From the NCBI GenBank assembly GCA_001630475.1, contig KV419399.1, positions 208,552 through 272,551 of the forward strand: DNA of 64,000 bases, read 5' to 3'. A model generated the notes under the pieces. That model searched no databases. It was given only the letters and a program-made list of their open reading frames with translations, and had not been told where the DNA came from. This document shows, one piece after another, positions 35,342 to 46,248 of this stretch. The position numbers and the translations under genes are program-made. Position 1 is the first letter of the stretch. The number at the start of each line of letters is the position of its first letter. This DNA comes from Sistotremastrum niveocremeum HHB9708 (lineage: Eukaryota > Basidiomycota > Agaricomycetes > Sistotremastrales > Sistotremastraceae).

Positions 35342-36237
35342 TTAGTAATCAGCTAGGAAGTGCCATTGATTCTCGACGAGCACTTCGCGTCGTTGGCCCC
35401 GAATCATGAACACACCCCACTCTAGCGCGTCTTGAGGCACATCTAGGACCAGATGCGCAATAAATAAAGCCACATGATGCCGGGTGGTCTCAAATGGATG
35501 CGGTGGAAGCGCAGGAGTGTTCCTCGCAAGAGGCGTGGGTTCTCTGAAGAACGATCTGTCAGGTACGGCATCGACATGATATGACTTTACTTACGGCTCC
35601 GCACGTGGGAAGGCACCCTAGAAGAAGATGAGTGAGTACCTTAGTATACTCATGCTAAGAAACCTGTTCGCTTACGGTGTATACCAAAAGATACGGAAAT
35701 TGCATTCTCCTCAACTCGTCCTGAAAGATGCGTTTACCGCGGAGGAACGAATCCCCTCTGGGTTCAAGCACATGGGTGGGGGACCCGTACTCACTGAAGA
35801 AGGAAATTCAACACCAGAACTAGGATTGTAAAGGGTTCAAGAACCTACGCTGGGACAAACAATTGACAACCCGCGATTCGGGCGCACCGAGCAACCAGAC
35901 TCTGGGATCTGAAGCCCGGCAAATCACCAATGTGTCGACCAGAGGCTACCAGACGCTTGACTTCGGCGCTGTCGTTCTGGCCTGCACCAATGGTGCTAAT
36001 AACCACCTCGACAGATCTGAGGGCATGGGCGAGTTGAGACTCTGCAAGGGGACCGTTCTCGTAGTTGATAGGATAAAAGGTGACGTTTGGATGGTTGACT
36101 TGGCTATGAACTGAATCAGGCCGAGTCAGGACTCGAATGCTCAAGTCAGAGGCAGAACGATGAGAGAGGAGCGCGGCAAGAACACGAGAGCCCAGCTTTC
36201 CAAGACCGACGATGGCGAAAGTGCTGAAACCAGACAT
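35342..36237 (-). CDS. NmrA-like / isoflavone-reductase-type NAD(P)-binding protein
   Basis: Four exons fit in phase: 36237-35849, 35793-35676, 35617-35595 and 35555-35342, giving 247 residues. The N-terminus carries a Rossmann fold: TFAIVGLGKLGSRVL has a GxGxxG-like nucleotide loop, followed by LSIRVLTRPDS and VVISTIGAGQN. Exon 2 gives LFVPAEYGSPTHVLEP, the family's VP-x-E/D-Y/F-G motif, and MQFPYLLVYTGAFPRAE. The last exon gives TRHHVALFIAHLVLDVPQ and FMIRGQRREVLVENQWHFL. The family covers NmrA redox sensors and phenylcoumaran-type reductases. Fungal members are mostly uncharacterised. It is about 50 residues shorter than many homologues, mainly in the substrate region. Substrate unknown. 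Confidence 0.85.
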
Positions 36238-37268
36238 GCCTACCAGTACGCGAGAGCTGGGATCGCTCTTAGGTTACGCGGGGGTTCCTGCTGGCCCTTT
36301 ATGTTATCGCGAAAGACACGTTGTCCTGGATTCAGGTGTAAAGGTCCGGACTGGAAAGAGCTTTGCCGTCGCAGCCAGCCCATCGATGTTTCTAGGATCA
36401 CAACGATGGGGCTGATCTACGCATTCTTCGACCGCATTCACGCAACACAATCTGGGTTATTCCCGGCCCACGTTGTACAGATTCTTTGTGGAGTATCGAT
36501 TATGGCCAACGGCAGCATCGGAGATTCAATTCTTTTGGGCGTGGCAAGCAAAACATGCGTTCTCCTCGAGGCCGCTTGCATTATCCCGACTCATCGTCGC
36601 CGGGCCCCTATAGGACGCCCTTTAGCTCCCTGCGATATGTGGATCTGTGGGCAACGCCGTTGGCCGCTGTCAGATCTTTCTTACGCTCAGATTCGGCCTC
36701 GTTTCGCCTTTTGTTCTGTCGCCTGCGAGATCCGCTGTTTTACGGTTGCTGGTACCATGTCTGTGGCGCCCATGCTAGACTCGATATACATCGGATCACC
36801 GTCGTGGCGTCTGTGTGACCAGATGGAACAATGAGCTTGTGTCGTTGGCTCTGATAGATTGCACGATAAGCTACCGGTTTGCCCCATTGGAAGCGTGCAT
36901 TCTCCTGAAAGGGAAATGGTGAAAGACAGCCCAGGGTACGGCCTCTTTCACGCCTGGACCCCATGGACTTTCCTTGTGACGACTCATACTGCATCGACTG
37001 TGGGCGGACAGATCCGAAATCTAATGAGTCTGCACATGTTCCGTTTTGGCATCGATCTGGCTGGATACGGAAGAGGCATGAAACAAGGACGATGGCATCG
37101 ATGGTCTCGACGTCATATACAGGGGCTTTTACTTATTCTGGGTGTGAAAGAAGGCTCATTGCGAAAGCAATCTTTTAATTTCCGAGCTTCATTCTGCTTC
37201 ACTGATCGACAACGTGGCTATGCTATCAACGGAATCTCAGGGAATTATCCTTTTGATATCCAGGAAAC
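36238..37268. other. Region with long open frames but no supported gene
   Basis: The plus strand has a 224-codon frame (36160-36834) and other frames, one reading LRYVDLWATPLAAVRSFL and SASFRLLFCRLRDPLFYGC. The first overlaps the NmrA-like gene antisense. A short cysteine segment (CDDSYCIDCGRTD) occurs near 36970. Some of this may be a real unknown gene, but I could not assemble one. Confidence 0.3.
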
Positions 37269-37612
37269 TCAAGATCCAGGAGGCGCGGTGTCCGCGGACT
37301 CATTGGCCTAGACGATTAATCAGATAATTAGCTGAGCAAAATCAATGAATCTGATGAACTCACGTCGCCGACTGCTGTCCCGACCTCTCCGACCGTATCA
37401 GTGTGTTTATCGTCTGAGCTCCCAAAATATTCTGATGGTGTGATATGAGCGCTGGGGATAATTTCGTTCCAAATGAAAGGGACCATACGTTTTCTCTGGT
37501 CGGCATCTTTGACGCCCTCAGGTTGCCCACCGCCCACGGATGACTTTCCCAAAGGAATGTGCGAGTCTTCGCCAGTTGATTCAACAGGAGGTGATTGTGT
37601 ACCGGAAGACAT
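37269..37612 (-). CDS. Hypothetical small protein (95 aa)
   Basis: Two exons, 37612-37364 (83 codons) and 37307-37269, are joined by a 56-nt phase-0 intron with gtgagt donor and ctag acceptor. The product starts MSSGTQSPPVESTGEDSHIP, has a compact middle MVPFIWNEIIPSAHITPSEY and ends ESADTAPPGS. It is mostly disordered and acidic with one hydrophobic aromatic block, which could be a short binding motif. No family is recognised. Clean splice phasing and a plausible start support it. Confidence 0.5.
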
Positions 37613-39100
37613 GATGATTGTTGTGAACAAGTGATGTGCTCTCGCTTGTCTTATATACCTCCAACGCTCACATTCGCGGGAGAACCGGATTTGGTGGGGC
37701 TGCCCCTGCGTCACTTTTCTACGTCATTTGTATTTACACGTATTTATTTTACTTTCCTTTTATAGATAGCCGAAGCCTTTCTCCACTCATCCACTCATTC
37801 GAAATGTTGTCACACCGTTTCATACCGAGAGAACGTTCAGCATACGAACACAGATGACGCGCAGTTGAGCAGGGAACGCAGGGGAAGCCTTAGAAGGGAC
37901 CGTTCACATTCTATGAATTCAGAAAGGCGTAATGTATGCTTGAATGTGTACGACGAAAGTGCAGCTTGTCGACATCTTCTGTGCGCGTTCAAGAGACCAC
38001 ATCGAATGTCTGCCAAAAGGGGCTCTGTCATCAAAGAAGTGAACCTCAACTTAATGAGTACGAAGCAGGCTCAGACGGGAAGAACATGCACCTCCGGGCA
38101 GGGTAGAGCTTCAATCGTCGAAGTACACTCATCTAGAACCAGGGATCCACTTGCAACTCGCGTTAGAGAGCTTAGCTTAGTAACAATAATGAACTGCACG
38201 TGGGAGCGCTCAAGATTGTGAGACTAGATGCCAGGTTGAGTAGTGGCAAGTGAAAGGCACATGGCCAAGTCTCGTGTTCGATGTTAGGCGTTGCGAGAAG
38301 TGGCAACCGTAAACCAGGGTCCAGGCGCGTTAGGAGCCACGCCTGGCGCACCTTGCGGCTAGACTGACTTTGATGAAAAAGTGGCGGCGCCGAGTCATGC
38401 CGCCGAGGTACAATCACAGAAGCAACGAACGAGTTGCCACGAAGCATCCGCTGTGCATCTCCAAGTCAGACAATGTTCCTGTTTGGTGTACGATCGAGTG
38501 TATAAGCCACCCGGCCCGGCAACGAATCGAGGACGCAAGGTTTCGAAGTCTGGCGGCGACTCCTGATTACTATAGCTACCGAAGTGACAGTGACGATAAC
38601 ACAAGCTGATTGTCCAACTAGGCATAGTAGACCGTAGCAAGGCTTCGACAGACTTCTGTTGTACGCATGGTCGAAGATTGTTTCCGCCCAGGTCGTGCAA
38701 TGTTGACAGCGTGGTCGAAGCCATGGTACAGAATTGAAAAGTGACAGCAAGGCCGGGCTGCGGGTGAACTTTTGAAACACTGGCAGTTTGAAAGAAGGGA
38801 CGAAGACAGTCAACGTCGAGGCCGTCTAGGAACGCACACAATCACCGTGGTCGTGTCAGGAATCCAAAAGCAGTTCGACGTGGCGGCAAGAAACTAGAAC
38901 ATTCGGAAGAAACGCCGTCGACTCCAATGCGAGCAGAACGCTGCAACTCTTGCTGAAACTGGTGACGAAAGAGGTTTGTCACAGCCTCGTCACAGTCTAC
39001 CCTTCGCCTCGCGTGACATCGCGTCGCCGACCAAAAGACAGAGGGCAAGTCGACCAAGGTCCTTACCAATAGCGCCAAGGCCGTATCAGGGGGTCCGCAA
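37613..39100. other. Intergenic stretch, no supported gene
   Basis: Several overlapping open frames occur on both strands (for example 38395-38841 minus) but none shows a domain or consistent splicing. The 3' end must include the LSm8 promoter. Confidence 0.45.
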
Positions 39101-39553
39101 ATGTCCAGCCTACAAGGCTACGTCGACCGTACGAGAAATAGCCCTCTCACTTATCCCCTAAACTGACGAACTGTCTGGTCCTCAGATAAAGTGCTTCTTA
39201 TTTTGCAGGATGGTCGAGCCATCGTTGTTCGTTTGCACTTCCTGTATGTTCCTTCGAAAGGTTGCTGATTGTGGTTGATTTAGGGCACATTGGCCGGGTT
39301 TGATCAACGATCCAATGTCGTATTATCGGACTCGAAAGAACGCGTGTTTAGTTTGGAAGAAGGGGTGGAAGAAGTGCCTTTAGGCCTCTACCTGGTAAAG
39401 GGAGACATGATGTACGTTTTCTTTACCTGGAATTCCGTCGACATGCTGAGGTTGTCCAACAGTGCGCTCGTTGGGGAGGTCGACGCTGCCATTGATGAAT
39501 CGGTCGATTTATCCACTATAAGAGCTGATCCGATACCTCCAATTCGATATTGA
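39101..39553 (+). CDS. LSM8: U6 snRNA-associated Sm-like protein LSm8
   Basis: LSm8 defines the nuclear Lsm2-8 ring that binds the U6 snRNA 3' end in splicing. Four exons, 39101-39128, 39186-39226, 39284-39411 and 39463-39553, total 288 nt and give 95 residues. The sequence runs MSSLQGYVDHKVLLILQDGR, then AIVGTLAGFDQRSNVVLSDS (Sm1 with the family GFDQ.TN-type loop), KERVFSLEEGVEEVPLGLYL, VKGDMIALVGEVDAA (Sm2) and SVDLSTIRADPIPPIRY. Length and sequence match LSm8 rather than other Lsm proteins. The second donor reads gttcgt. No TATA-like box was looked for beyond the ATG. Confidence 0.95.
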
Positions 39554-39942
39554 ACACCATGCACATGTCCCCAATCAGTTGAAGATCCTCGCCAGACGCA
39601 AAAATTGCTCGTCATAATTTCCGCTCCTGCAACATTCAGACACAAATCGGCTGGGCAGTCTCTCGGGCTCATCATTCCATACAGGAGACGAGACGCGCCG
39701 AACCTGAACTCTCGGCGTTTTGTTGAGAGCTGCTGGGCGTTCTCCGCCGGCGTAGGAGCAGCTTGCGAGTTAAACAATCCCCAATTCGCTGCTCCACCAA
39801 TCCGAATCCAACGCGCATTCTCTCGGGGCTAAGATGAACATAAGCTATTAGCGTTCCATTCAGATCAAAGATCCTCGGCGTGTAATCTCGGAAGTACAGT
39901 ACATGAAATAAATTTAGTCTAATGACACAATATTTGGGAAGT
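39554..39942. other. Short interval between convergent LSm8 and condensin genes
   Basis: This interval is about 390 bp. The minus-strand frames here (39388-39777 and 39672-39950) overlap LSm8 or the condensin 3' end and look like chance. It should hold both 3' UTRs. Confidence 0.5.
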
Positions 39943-42900
39943 TCAGTCATCCTCCTCTACCATCAGCATATCATCGACCTCGTCCTCTTCGTCTTCATGA
40001 GGTGCCGGAGAATCCTCAGGTCCGCCTTCCAGGAGATCATCAATCTCTTTATCCAGCCTACGAGCTTGAGCACGTTCCTTAGCGGAACGGGATCCCTTCG
40101 TCGGTCTACAAAGGCAAATGGGTGGGTTAAATCAAAGATATGACATTGTGTACATACCGTGCTCGAGAGTCGTCGTCATCTTCTTCTTCGTCCGAGGGTT
40201 CAGGCGAAGTTGCGACATTTCGAACCGGCGTTTTGGCAGCCCTATTTAAGCCACTTATAAGATGATTTATACTCGAGGTGACAGGACACACCTTGCTCTA
40301 GCCGGTTGTTTTCGACGGGGAGTACGTGCCGGAGGTGCGGGCGTAGCCTCTTCCTCTTCGTCCTCATCTTCGTCGTCCCTCGTCGTCCCGCTTGCCGTTG
40401 TAGCAGTCGTCGCTGCGCTGGCAGATCTGGACAATTTGTCAGTAAGAGAACAACCGTGTTCAGATTCTCCTTACCTTGATTTGCTGGATCGTTTTCGCGT
40501 GGCCGGTAACTCAATCACCTCGTCATCGTCATCGTCATCGGGAATAATATCGTCCAAATATTCGAACAGTTCCGTCAGGCTTTCCAGCTTTCGAAGATCT
40601 ACTTCACTAAAGCCTTTGAGCTGCTCGGCGTATTGCTTCGATAGCGTTTTCGAAAAGCGCGCAAGAGCATTGCGAGCAGTTGTGTCCTTCATAGGACGTC
40701 TCTGAAGAAAGTTGAAATCACGCAGACCAAGAAAATAAATAAAGGGTACTTACCGTCAACACGGAGTCGAATAAGAGCTTGAACTTGTTGATTTGATCGT
40801 CGTCTATAGTCTCGGGGAGATAGAGTTTGCTCAACAGCCCGCACAATACTTTCTTGGTCTCGACTGTGAAAAGAGTGAGTAATCTTGGACAACACACCGA
40901 GGCAGTACTGACCATCCGTATTAACATTCAGTAAACCATACATAATGTCCATAGCGACGTCAAAGTGGACGTTCGGGTCTTTGTCGGTACCCTGCACCTG
41001 GCTAAGATGAATGACATGAGGTTCAGAAGTAAGGAACGTCAAGTCAAACAAACGTACACGGCCTTTTGAGGGTCTAGCCAATCCAAGAGTAATGCACCCA
41101 TCTGAGCCGGCTTCAGAGGTGCATCTTCGTCATCCCTGCACATTTGGCACAGCATCTCGAAGGTCGGAAGGGCAATCTATAACGGCGTGAGGAAATTTCT
41201 TTGAATGTCAGAAAGTCAACACACCTTCTGCAGTCTTCTCTGGTTGACGGGAGAGGAATAACAATACACGGGGAAGAAGTAGCTCAGGCATTGGCGAACT
41301 TGTTGATTATCGGTGGTCTCAGGTGAGAAGTACGTTGCCACTAGGGTTTTCAATATCTTTGGAAGAGTGAGACTGTGCTCGGACGCTATATTGGCTACGC
41401 ACACGTTCATCCGTAACCAGGCCTGAAAGCATCAACTTGGCGACTCCGACTACGAGAATAGATAGAACAGCAGGAGATTCTTCCTCATTCAACACATGAA
41501 CCAAGAAGTCAATGATCTTCTCCGGCTACATTGGAGATGAGGCTTTGTGCATGACGTGTGAAAAGTCCGCTCACAGGAATGCTAGCTTGAGCGCCACTCA
41601 GGAATTCCTTTCCGTGGACCATGAGAATATCAAAGAGGACTTGCAGAACCCTGATCTTCAAGACTTCTGGAGCAGTTTGAACCTGACTGAGGAACAAACC
41701 GAACGAACTAATCGCCATTTTCTAACGCCAATAAAAAGTCAAATAGAGAATACCTTCCAGAATATGCAAGCGTACCTTGGCAATCAAACAGCACAGGCCG
41801 AGGCATAAGAGACCTTTCTCGCGAAGAACCATTTCTTTTCTGCGAACAGCGGGAACAATGAGGTCCGTGAGGACACCTTCGAGGGTCGAGTTCTCCTCGA
41901 AGGTCTGGCAGGCAATCAATTCGTCAATGAAGGGCTCGCATAGAAACCAACCTTTTCTTCACGCACCCCATTTACTCGTTCAAGCATCCCACGACATAGG
42001 TCCAAACAACGGATGTCGATTAACGTTGCACGCGTTTTCTCTTCTTCGGTCATTTCAGCTGGTGGCGGCTTTGGCTGCCGAATTTTTCTGGGACTGTCTC
42101 CAGACATTGTTGACATTGTGGCGTCGGGCTAAACGATATCAGGTCGTTGAAGGTACTGTATAGGAGGCACGAACCATTTCCTCTTCGACATCGGAGCCTC
42201 CAGGATCTCTCAGCTCTTGGATGACCTCGACGACTACACGAATGAGATCCCGTTCTCCAGACGAGAGCGTACGAAGTACGTCGAGACAGGATGTCACAAG
42301 AGACTGTGGGAGACAATCGTGCGATAACATTTCCCCTGCATATACATCAGAGATATGGCGGTATTCAAAAGCCTGGCACTTGACGTACTGACGAGGCCAA
42401 ACACTTTCCGGCGACCTATCTCATCGGCATAGTCAAGGTGTACGGCCATGCGGAGCATTTCTCCAATGACGAACTCTCTGTTCTCGTCTTCGTCCTCCAG
42501 TTCGTCGTCTTCGTCTAAAGCCTCCTTCTGTTTGGCGATGCGTTCAAGATGGACGTTGTAGGCTGACTGGATCTTGAAAGCCAGGGATGTCACGACGGGG
42601 AGGGCGTTTTCTAATCGGGCATCATCCTTTGTAGCAATACAATGCTCAACAAAGACGCGTGCCAAGAACGCTTTGGAAGGTGTTAATTCTTGCCAGTACT
42701 CCTCTGTCATGTAATGAGAATAATGGCCTTGAGCAGTCGGGGAACTCAACGTACCGTCAAATTTGAGGTTTTCAAGCACGTCGACGCGCGTAACGAAAAT
42801 GCTTTTGAGAGCCTCGCTAGCGACACCGCCCTCCTCTCCCTCACCCAGTAAATCAAACAGTTGTAAAAACTCTTCCAGATTGCCGTTAAAGATATCCACC

Positions 42901-44021
42901 CAGCTGCCAAGCAACTTTCCTGCGGCCGCGCGGACGGCAGGTTCACGGTCTCCAAGACCATCGCGAGTGATCTTCTCGCGTTGCGCAATAGTAAGTTGTT
43001 TCGGATGCTTCAGGTTCTCAAGAAGCACCGAGGTGTATAACAGTTTGCGGAGAACCGGATCGATATCTCTGGTCCGAGTAAGGATGTCGGGGAGCGTCTC
43101 AGTCGTCGGCGGTGTATGTAGTAGCGCAGCTCGCCGGACGTCTCTGTATCACACATAAGAGTCCAGCATCTTTGAAGTGGATTGCAATGGGACTCACGGC
43201 GATGAGTCGTATCTCAAGATGTCAACAAGAGCGTCTATGACGCTGATTGCATCATCTCCCAAATCGTCAGGATCTTCTGCACCTGCGAGCTTCGACAACG
43301 CGACCACAGCAACGGCCCTGATGAACGCTTCTTTGTCCTTAACACGCTCCATCAGACTGGATCTCATCAATTGATATACTTCGTCCCTGGATCATAATGA
43401 GTTAACGGCAATTTGCAGTTTGGACTTCAACATACTCTATTTCGCCCAAGTGTGAGATCATCTCTGCCACAAACTGAACACATCGATATCTGACGTTCTT
43501 ATCTTTTGCTACAAAGCCTTTGAGGAAATGACGAATAAGACGCGCGATGAGGCGCGTTGCGAATGTATCTTCTTGACCCTCGTCGTCTGAAGTAGGTTCT
43601 GCTTTGACTTCTTTCGGCTCAGCCGCTACATAGCGAGGTCAGCTCGACATGAATGATCAACTAGAGTGGCAAGGGGGCAAAATCCGAAAGGTTGTCCAAA
43701 GATACATGACTCACACTTCTCATTCATGAACTTGATATACCCTCCGACAAACTTGACGATGCGATCCGCTGGTTGTACTCCCTTCTTGACAGGAAGTACA
43801 CGGTTCAAGGCATCAACAATTGTGTCTTGAAAGGCCTTCTCTCCTACAAGTTTGATGTTCTTGCCATGGTTCAGCGATTCGGTAAACTTCGCAGCTTCAG
43901 CCTGGTTCTTGTAGAGTGCCACGAAATTCTTCGGATGGTTGGCGACAGAATTCTGTGCTTGATCAAAAATAGTGGGAATAACAGCGACGCGATCCTCAAG
44001 AGTCACAGTGCGAGAGGGCAT
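39943..44021 (-). CDS. YCG1: Condensin complex subunit 3 (CAP-G / Ycg1 / Cnd3)
   Basis: This HEAT-repeat subunit of condensin binds DNA together with the kleisin Brn1 and drives mitotic chromosome compaction. The ATG at 44021 opens MPSRTVTLEDRVAVIPTIFD, followed by NSVANHPKNFVALYKNQAEA and later DRIVKFVGGYIKFMNEK. The coding region spans about 4.1 kb in many exons separated by ~50-nt introns. Signature blocks are RKLLYTSVLLENLKHPK, LTIAQREKITRDGLGDREPA (typical Cnd3), VRAAAGKLLGSWVDIF and DDARLENALPVVTSLAFKIQ, then the Cnd3 C-terminal region with FEENSTLEGVLTDLIVPAVR and repeated helices to ~40700. The C-terminus is acidic with RAQARRLDKEIDDLLEGGPE and ends MLMVEEDD at 39943-39945. It is divergent from the DUF155 gene with 132 bp between ATGs. 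Confidence 0.93.
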
Positions 44022-44153
44022 GCTGGGTGGTAAGCGCGTATACCGGTAAGCTGTCCTGCGACGCGTTCGGCTGCAAGTTGAAGATCGCGTCTTCTCAGAA
44101 AGGCAAGTCACGTCGCCATTTGTTTGTACGTATTTGCTCCACCCCTTCCCCGC
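44022..44153. promoter_or_regulatory. Shared divergent promoter (condensin subunit 3 / DUF155 gene)
   Basis: A 132-bp interval lies between the two ATGs. It contains an ACGCGTTCG-type word near 44060 (ACGCGT is the core of the fungal MBF cell-cycle box), which would fit S-phase expression of a condensin gene. One site only; inference. Confidence 0.4.
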
Positions 44154-46015
44154 ATGTCCCTGCCACGACCAGATCGACCAGATATTCCTAGAGGCCCGAG
44201 TATCCCCAGAGCTTCAAAGGGGCCTCGTCCATCACAAGTTCTAGCATCGATACCGGAGAATAATGTTGGGCCTACACTCCCCCTGAGTCGCCGGCCTTCT
44301 ATTTCTGGCAGGACTTCGCTGGCCGGAAAGCCAATACCTCCCCCCAAGGCCCAGAGAACGAGCAAAACATCACAAAAGCTAGTCGTACTACCTTCAGAAC
44401 CTCAGACGAAACCCCTCGTCGGCGAGGATGTCGAGGAAGCCCCATCAGATCGCCGGAGTGACGGAGAGCGCATGTCGAAGGAGCAGAGACATCGCTCGGG
44501 GCACAAAAGACTTACAGCATATTGTGTTGCCGAAGGTTTCAAGATGAAGTTGACTGCTGCATTCCTGAAGAGAGAACACAGTGTGACTCCCAGGGTGTTC
44601 GATGACGCAATTTATGCTGTAAGTACATCCCTTCAGTCGCTACCTGCTGAATTCTGATGATCACAGGTGTATCACCTGCCTCTTCTTCCAGGCTATGGGC
44701 CGAACACCCTAGTGAGATCATCAGTGCCTCCGAAATCACCTGGCGGGAAGACAATATTTGCACGAATGTCGGAAGCGGAAGAACAAGGATATGAAGGCAT
44801 GTATTTCAATGAAGAAACGCAGGAGACGGAATTCTTGTCACAAGACGGATTTATCTCTGGCTCTCCTCAAACACCATTAAAACCGTTGTCCACTCCCATC
44901 GACGACCCAGAACATCGAACGCCGCCGACACCCGCGAGAAAACGTCTGAACACATTACTGCCGAACGAGACTGTAGCAGAAGCTGTAATATTCTCGTATG
45001 GTGTGGCTGTTTTCTTTGGATTTGAGGAGGCACAAGAGAAGGATATATTGGAAGATTTAGAGGAGTCCGGTGCATTGACGAGACGAATACCAGAGGATGA
45101 ATGGGAGATAGAAGAGTTTCACTATGAGGTACTTCTTACGACCGCCACGTGGACTCTAAGTCTGAATCCTCACTCCGACCAGCATGACCCCGATGCCCAA
45201 AGCCCTCGAATATACAACGACTTCTTCAGTAAGTCTCTGCTCAAAGGCGCTGACAACCTGTTTCTGACGTCAGTTCCAAGCTCTCAAATCACAGTCACAT
45301 CTTCTAAAGCTATCTATCGCTCACGCCATCGCACAATCAACACTTCTGGCGAGATTTGAGAGCGTAGCCACCCGAACTCTTCACGATCGTTCCACCTGGT
45401 CGATATCTCGCCAGCTAGCAGCCACTGGCAAATTGAATCTGAAACGGCGTGACGCACTGCGTTTGACGGGCCGGTTGTTTGTGTTGCGACGAGATGTCAA
45501 CCTGGTCTCGAATGTCCTCGATGTGCCCGAATTATTTTGGAGTGAAGCGAGTCTGAAGAACCTATATTCCGCGGTCAGAGAATACTTGGAAATTTCTGGG
45601 CGCGTCTTAGTCCTCAATGAACGACTGCGAGTGGCTAATGAACTGGTACGTGTTCTCCATATGGACAAAACGCGATCTAAGACTGGCTTAGCTTGACATT
45701 ATACACGAACATCTGAATGGCTCAGCGATGGTTCGCATAACATGGATCATTATCTGGTACGCACTATCACTTGCCGAGATCACTGACACTCATGGACGTT
45801 CCTAGGCTCATTGTAGTAGCCATCGTCGTTGAACTCGTGAGTCAATAGTTCCCTCCTTTGTTCTGTGTGTATTGAATCCGCTCTAGGGCGAAGTCTTGGC
45901 TCGCCTTGTTGTCCACTCTTCTCGCTCTTCTAGCGAAATGGCTGGAGCTGTTCATTCATTAACGCGTTCAGAATCATTGGCGATTCTGAACCGGATTATA
46001 TCCCAGTCCTCCTAG
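44154..46015 (+). CDS. RMD1: DUF155 membrane protein, RMD1/RMND1 family
   Basis: The family includes yeast Rmd1 and human RMND1; several members are mitochondrial inner-membrane or endomembrane proteins with a single C-terminal anchor. The N-terminal ~110 residues are disordered and Pro/Arg-rich. The conserved part begins HKRLTAYCVAEGFKMKLTAA, then TVAEAVIFSYGVAVFFGFEE, PEDEWEIEEFHYE, ITVTSSKLSIAHAIAQSTLL and TGKLNLKRRDALRLTGRLFV, then LRRDVNLVSNVLDVPELFW and the predicted anchor MVRITWIIIWLIVVAIVVEL. Short introns near 44620-44666, 45228-45275 and 45645-45692 keep phase. The ATG at 44154 is the first in frame; the stop is at 46013-46015. About 560 residues, complete. Confidence 0.93.
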
Positions 46016-46248
46016 CGACAGGTCGAACCTGACCTTTCGCACATTCGCACTATTTTTCGAGCACATATGGGAATCTGATCGTCATTGGTTCACCTAGACT
46101 ACATTAGTGTAATGGTTATAATACCTGGATTTTCCTTCCGTTACGTGACGAGACCCCATTCAACGTAAGAACCCGAGCGGCTGAGAACAAAGAAACTCGG
46201 GCGCTTGTTGGGACACCGCTCTTTGTCTTCTGTATTCTGGACACTCGA

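Noticed and set aside
36160-36834. 224-codon open frame on the plus strand
   Set aside because: It begins antisense to the well-supported NmrA-like gene and shows no domain or splice-consistent continuation.
40262-40705. Plus-strand frame with poly-Ser and hydrophobic stretches
   Set aside because: It is the antisense of Asp-rich coding sequence (GTCATC triplets) in the condensin subunit gene.
46096-46165. tRNA-like sequence (TAGTGTAATGGTTATAATACCTGG)
   Set aside because: It resembles a tRNA 5' half with an A box, but I find no matching T arm (GGTTCGANTCC) or closing acceptor stem downstream. At best a tRNA remnant.
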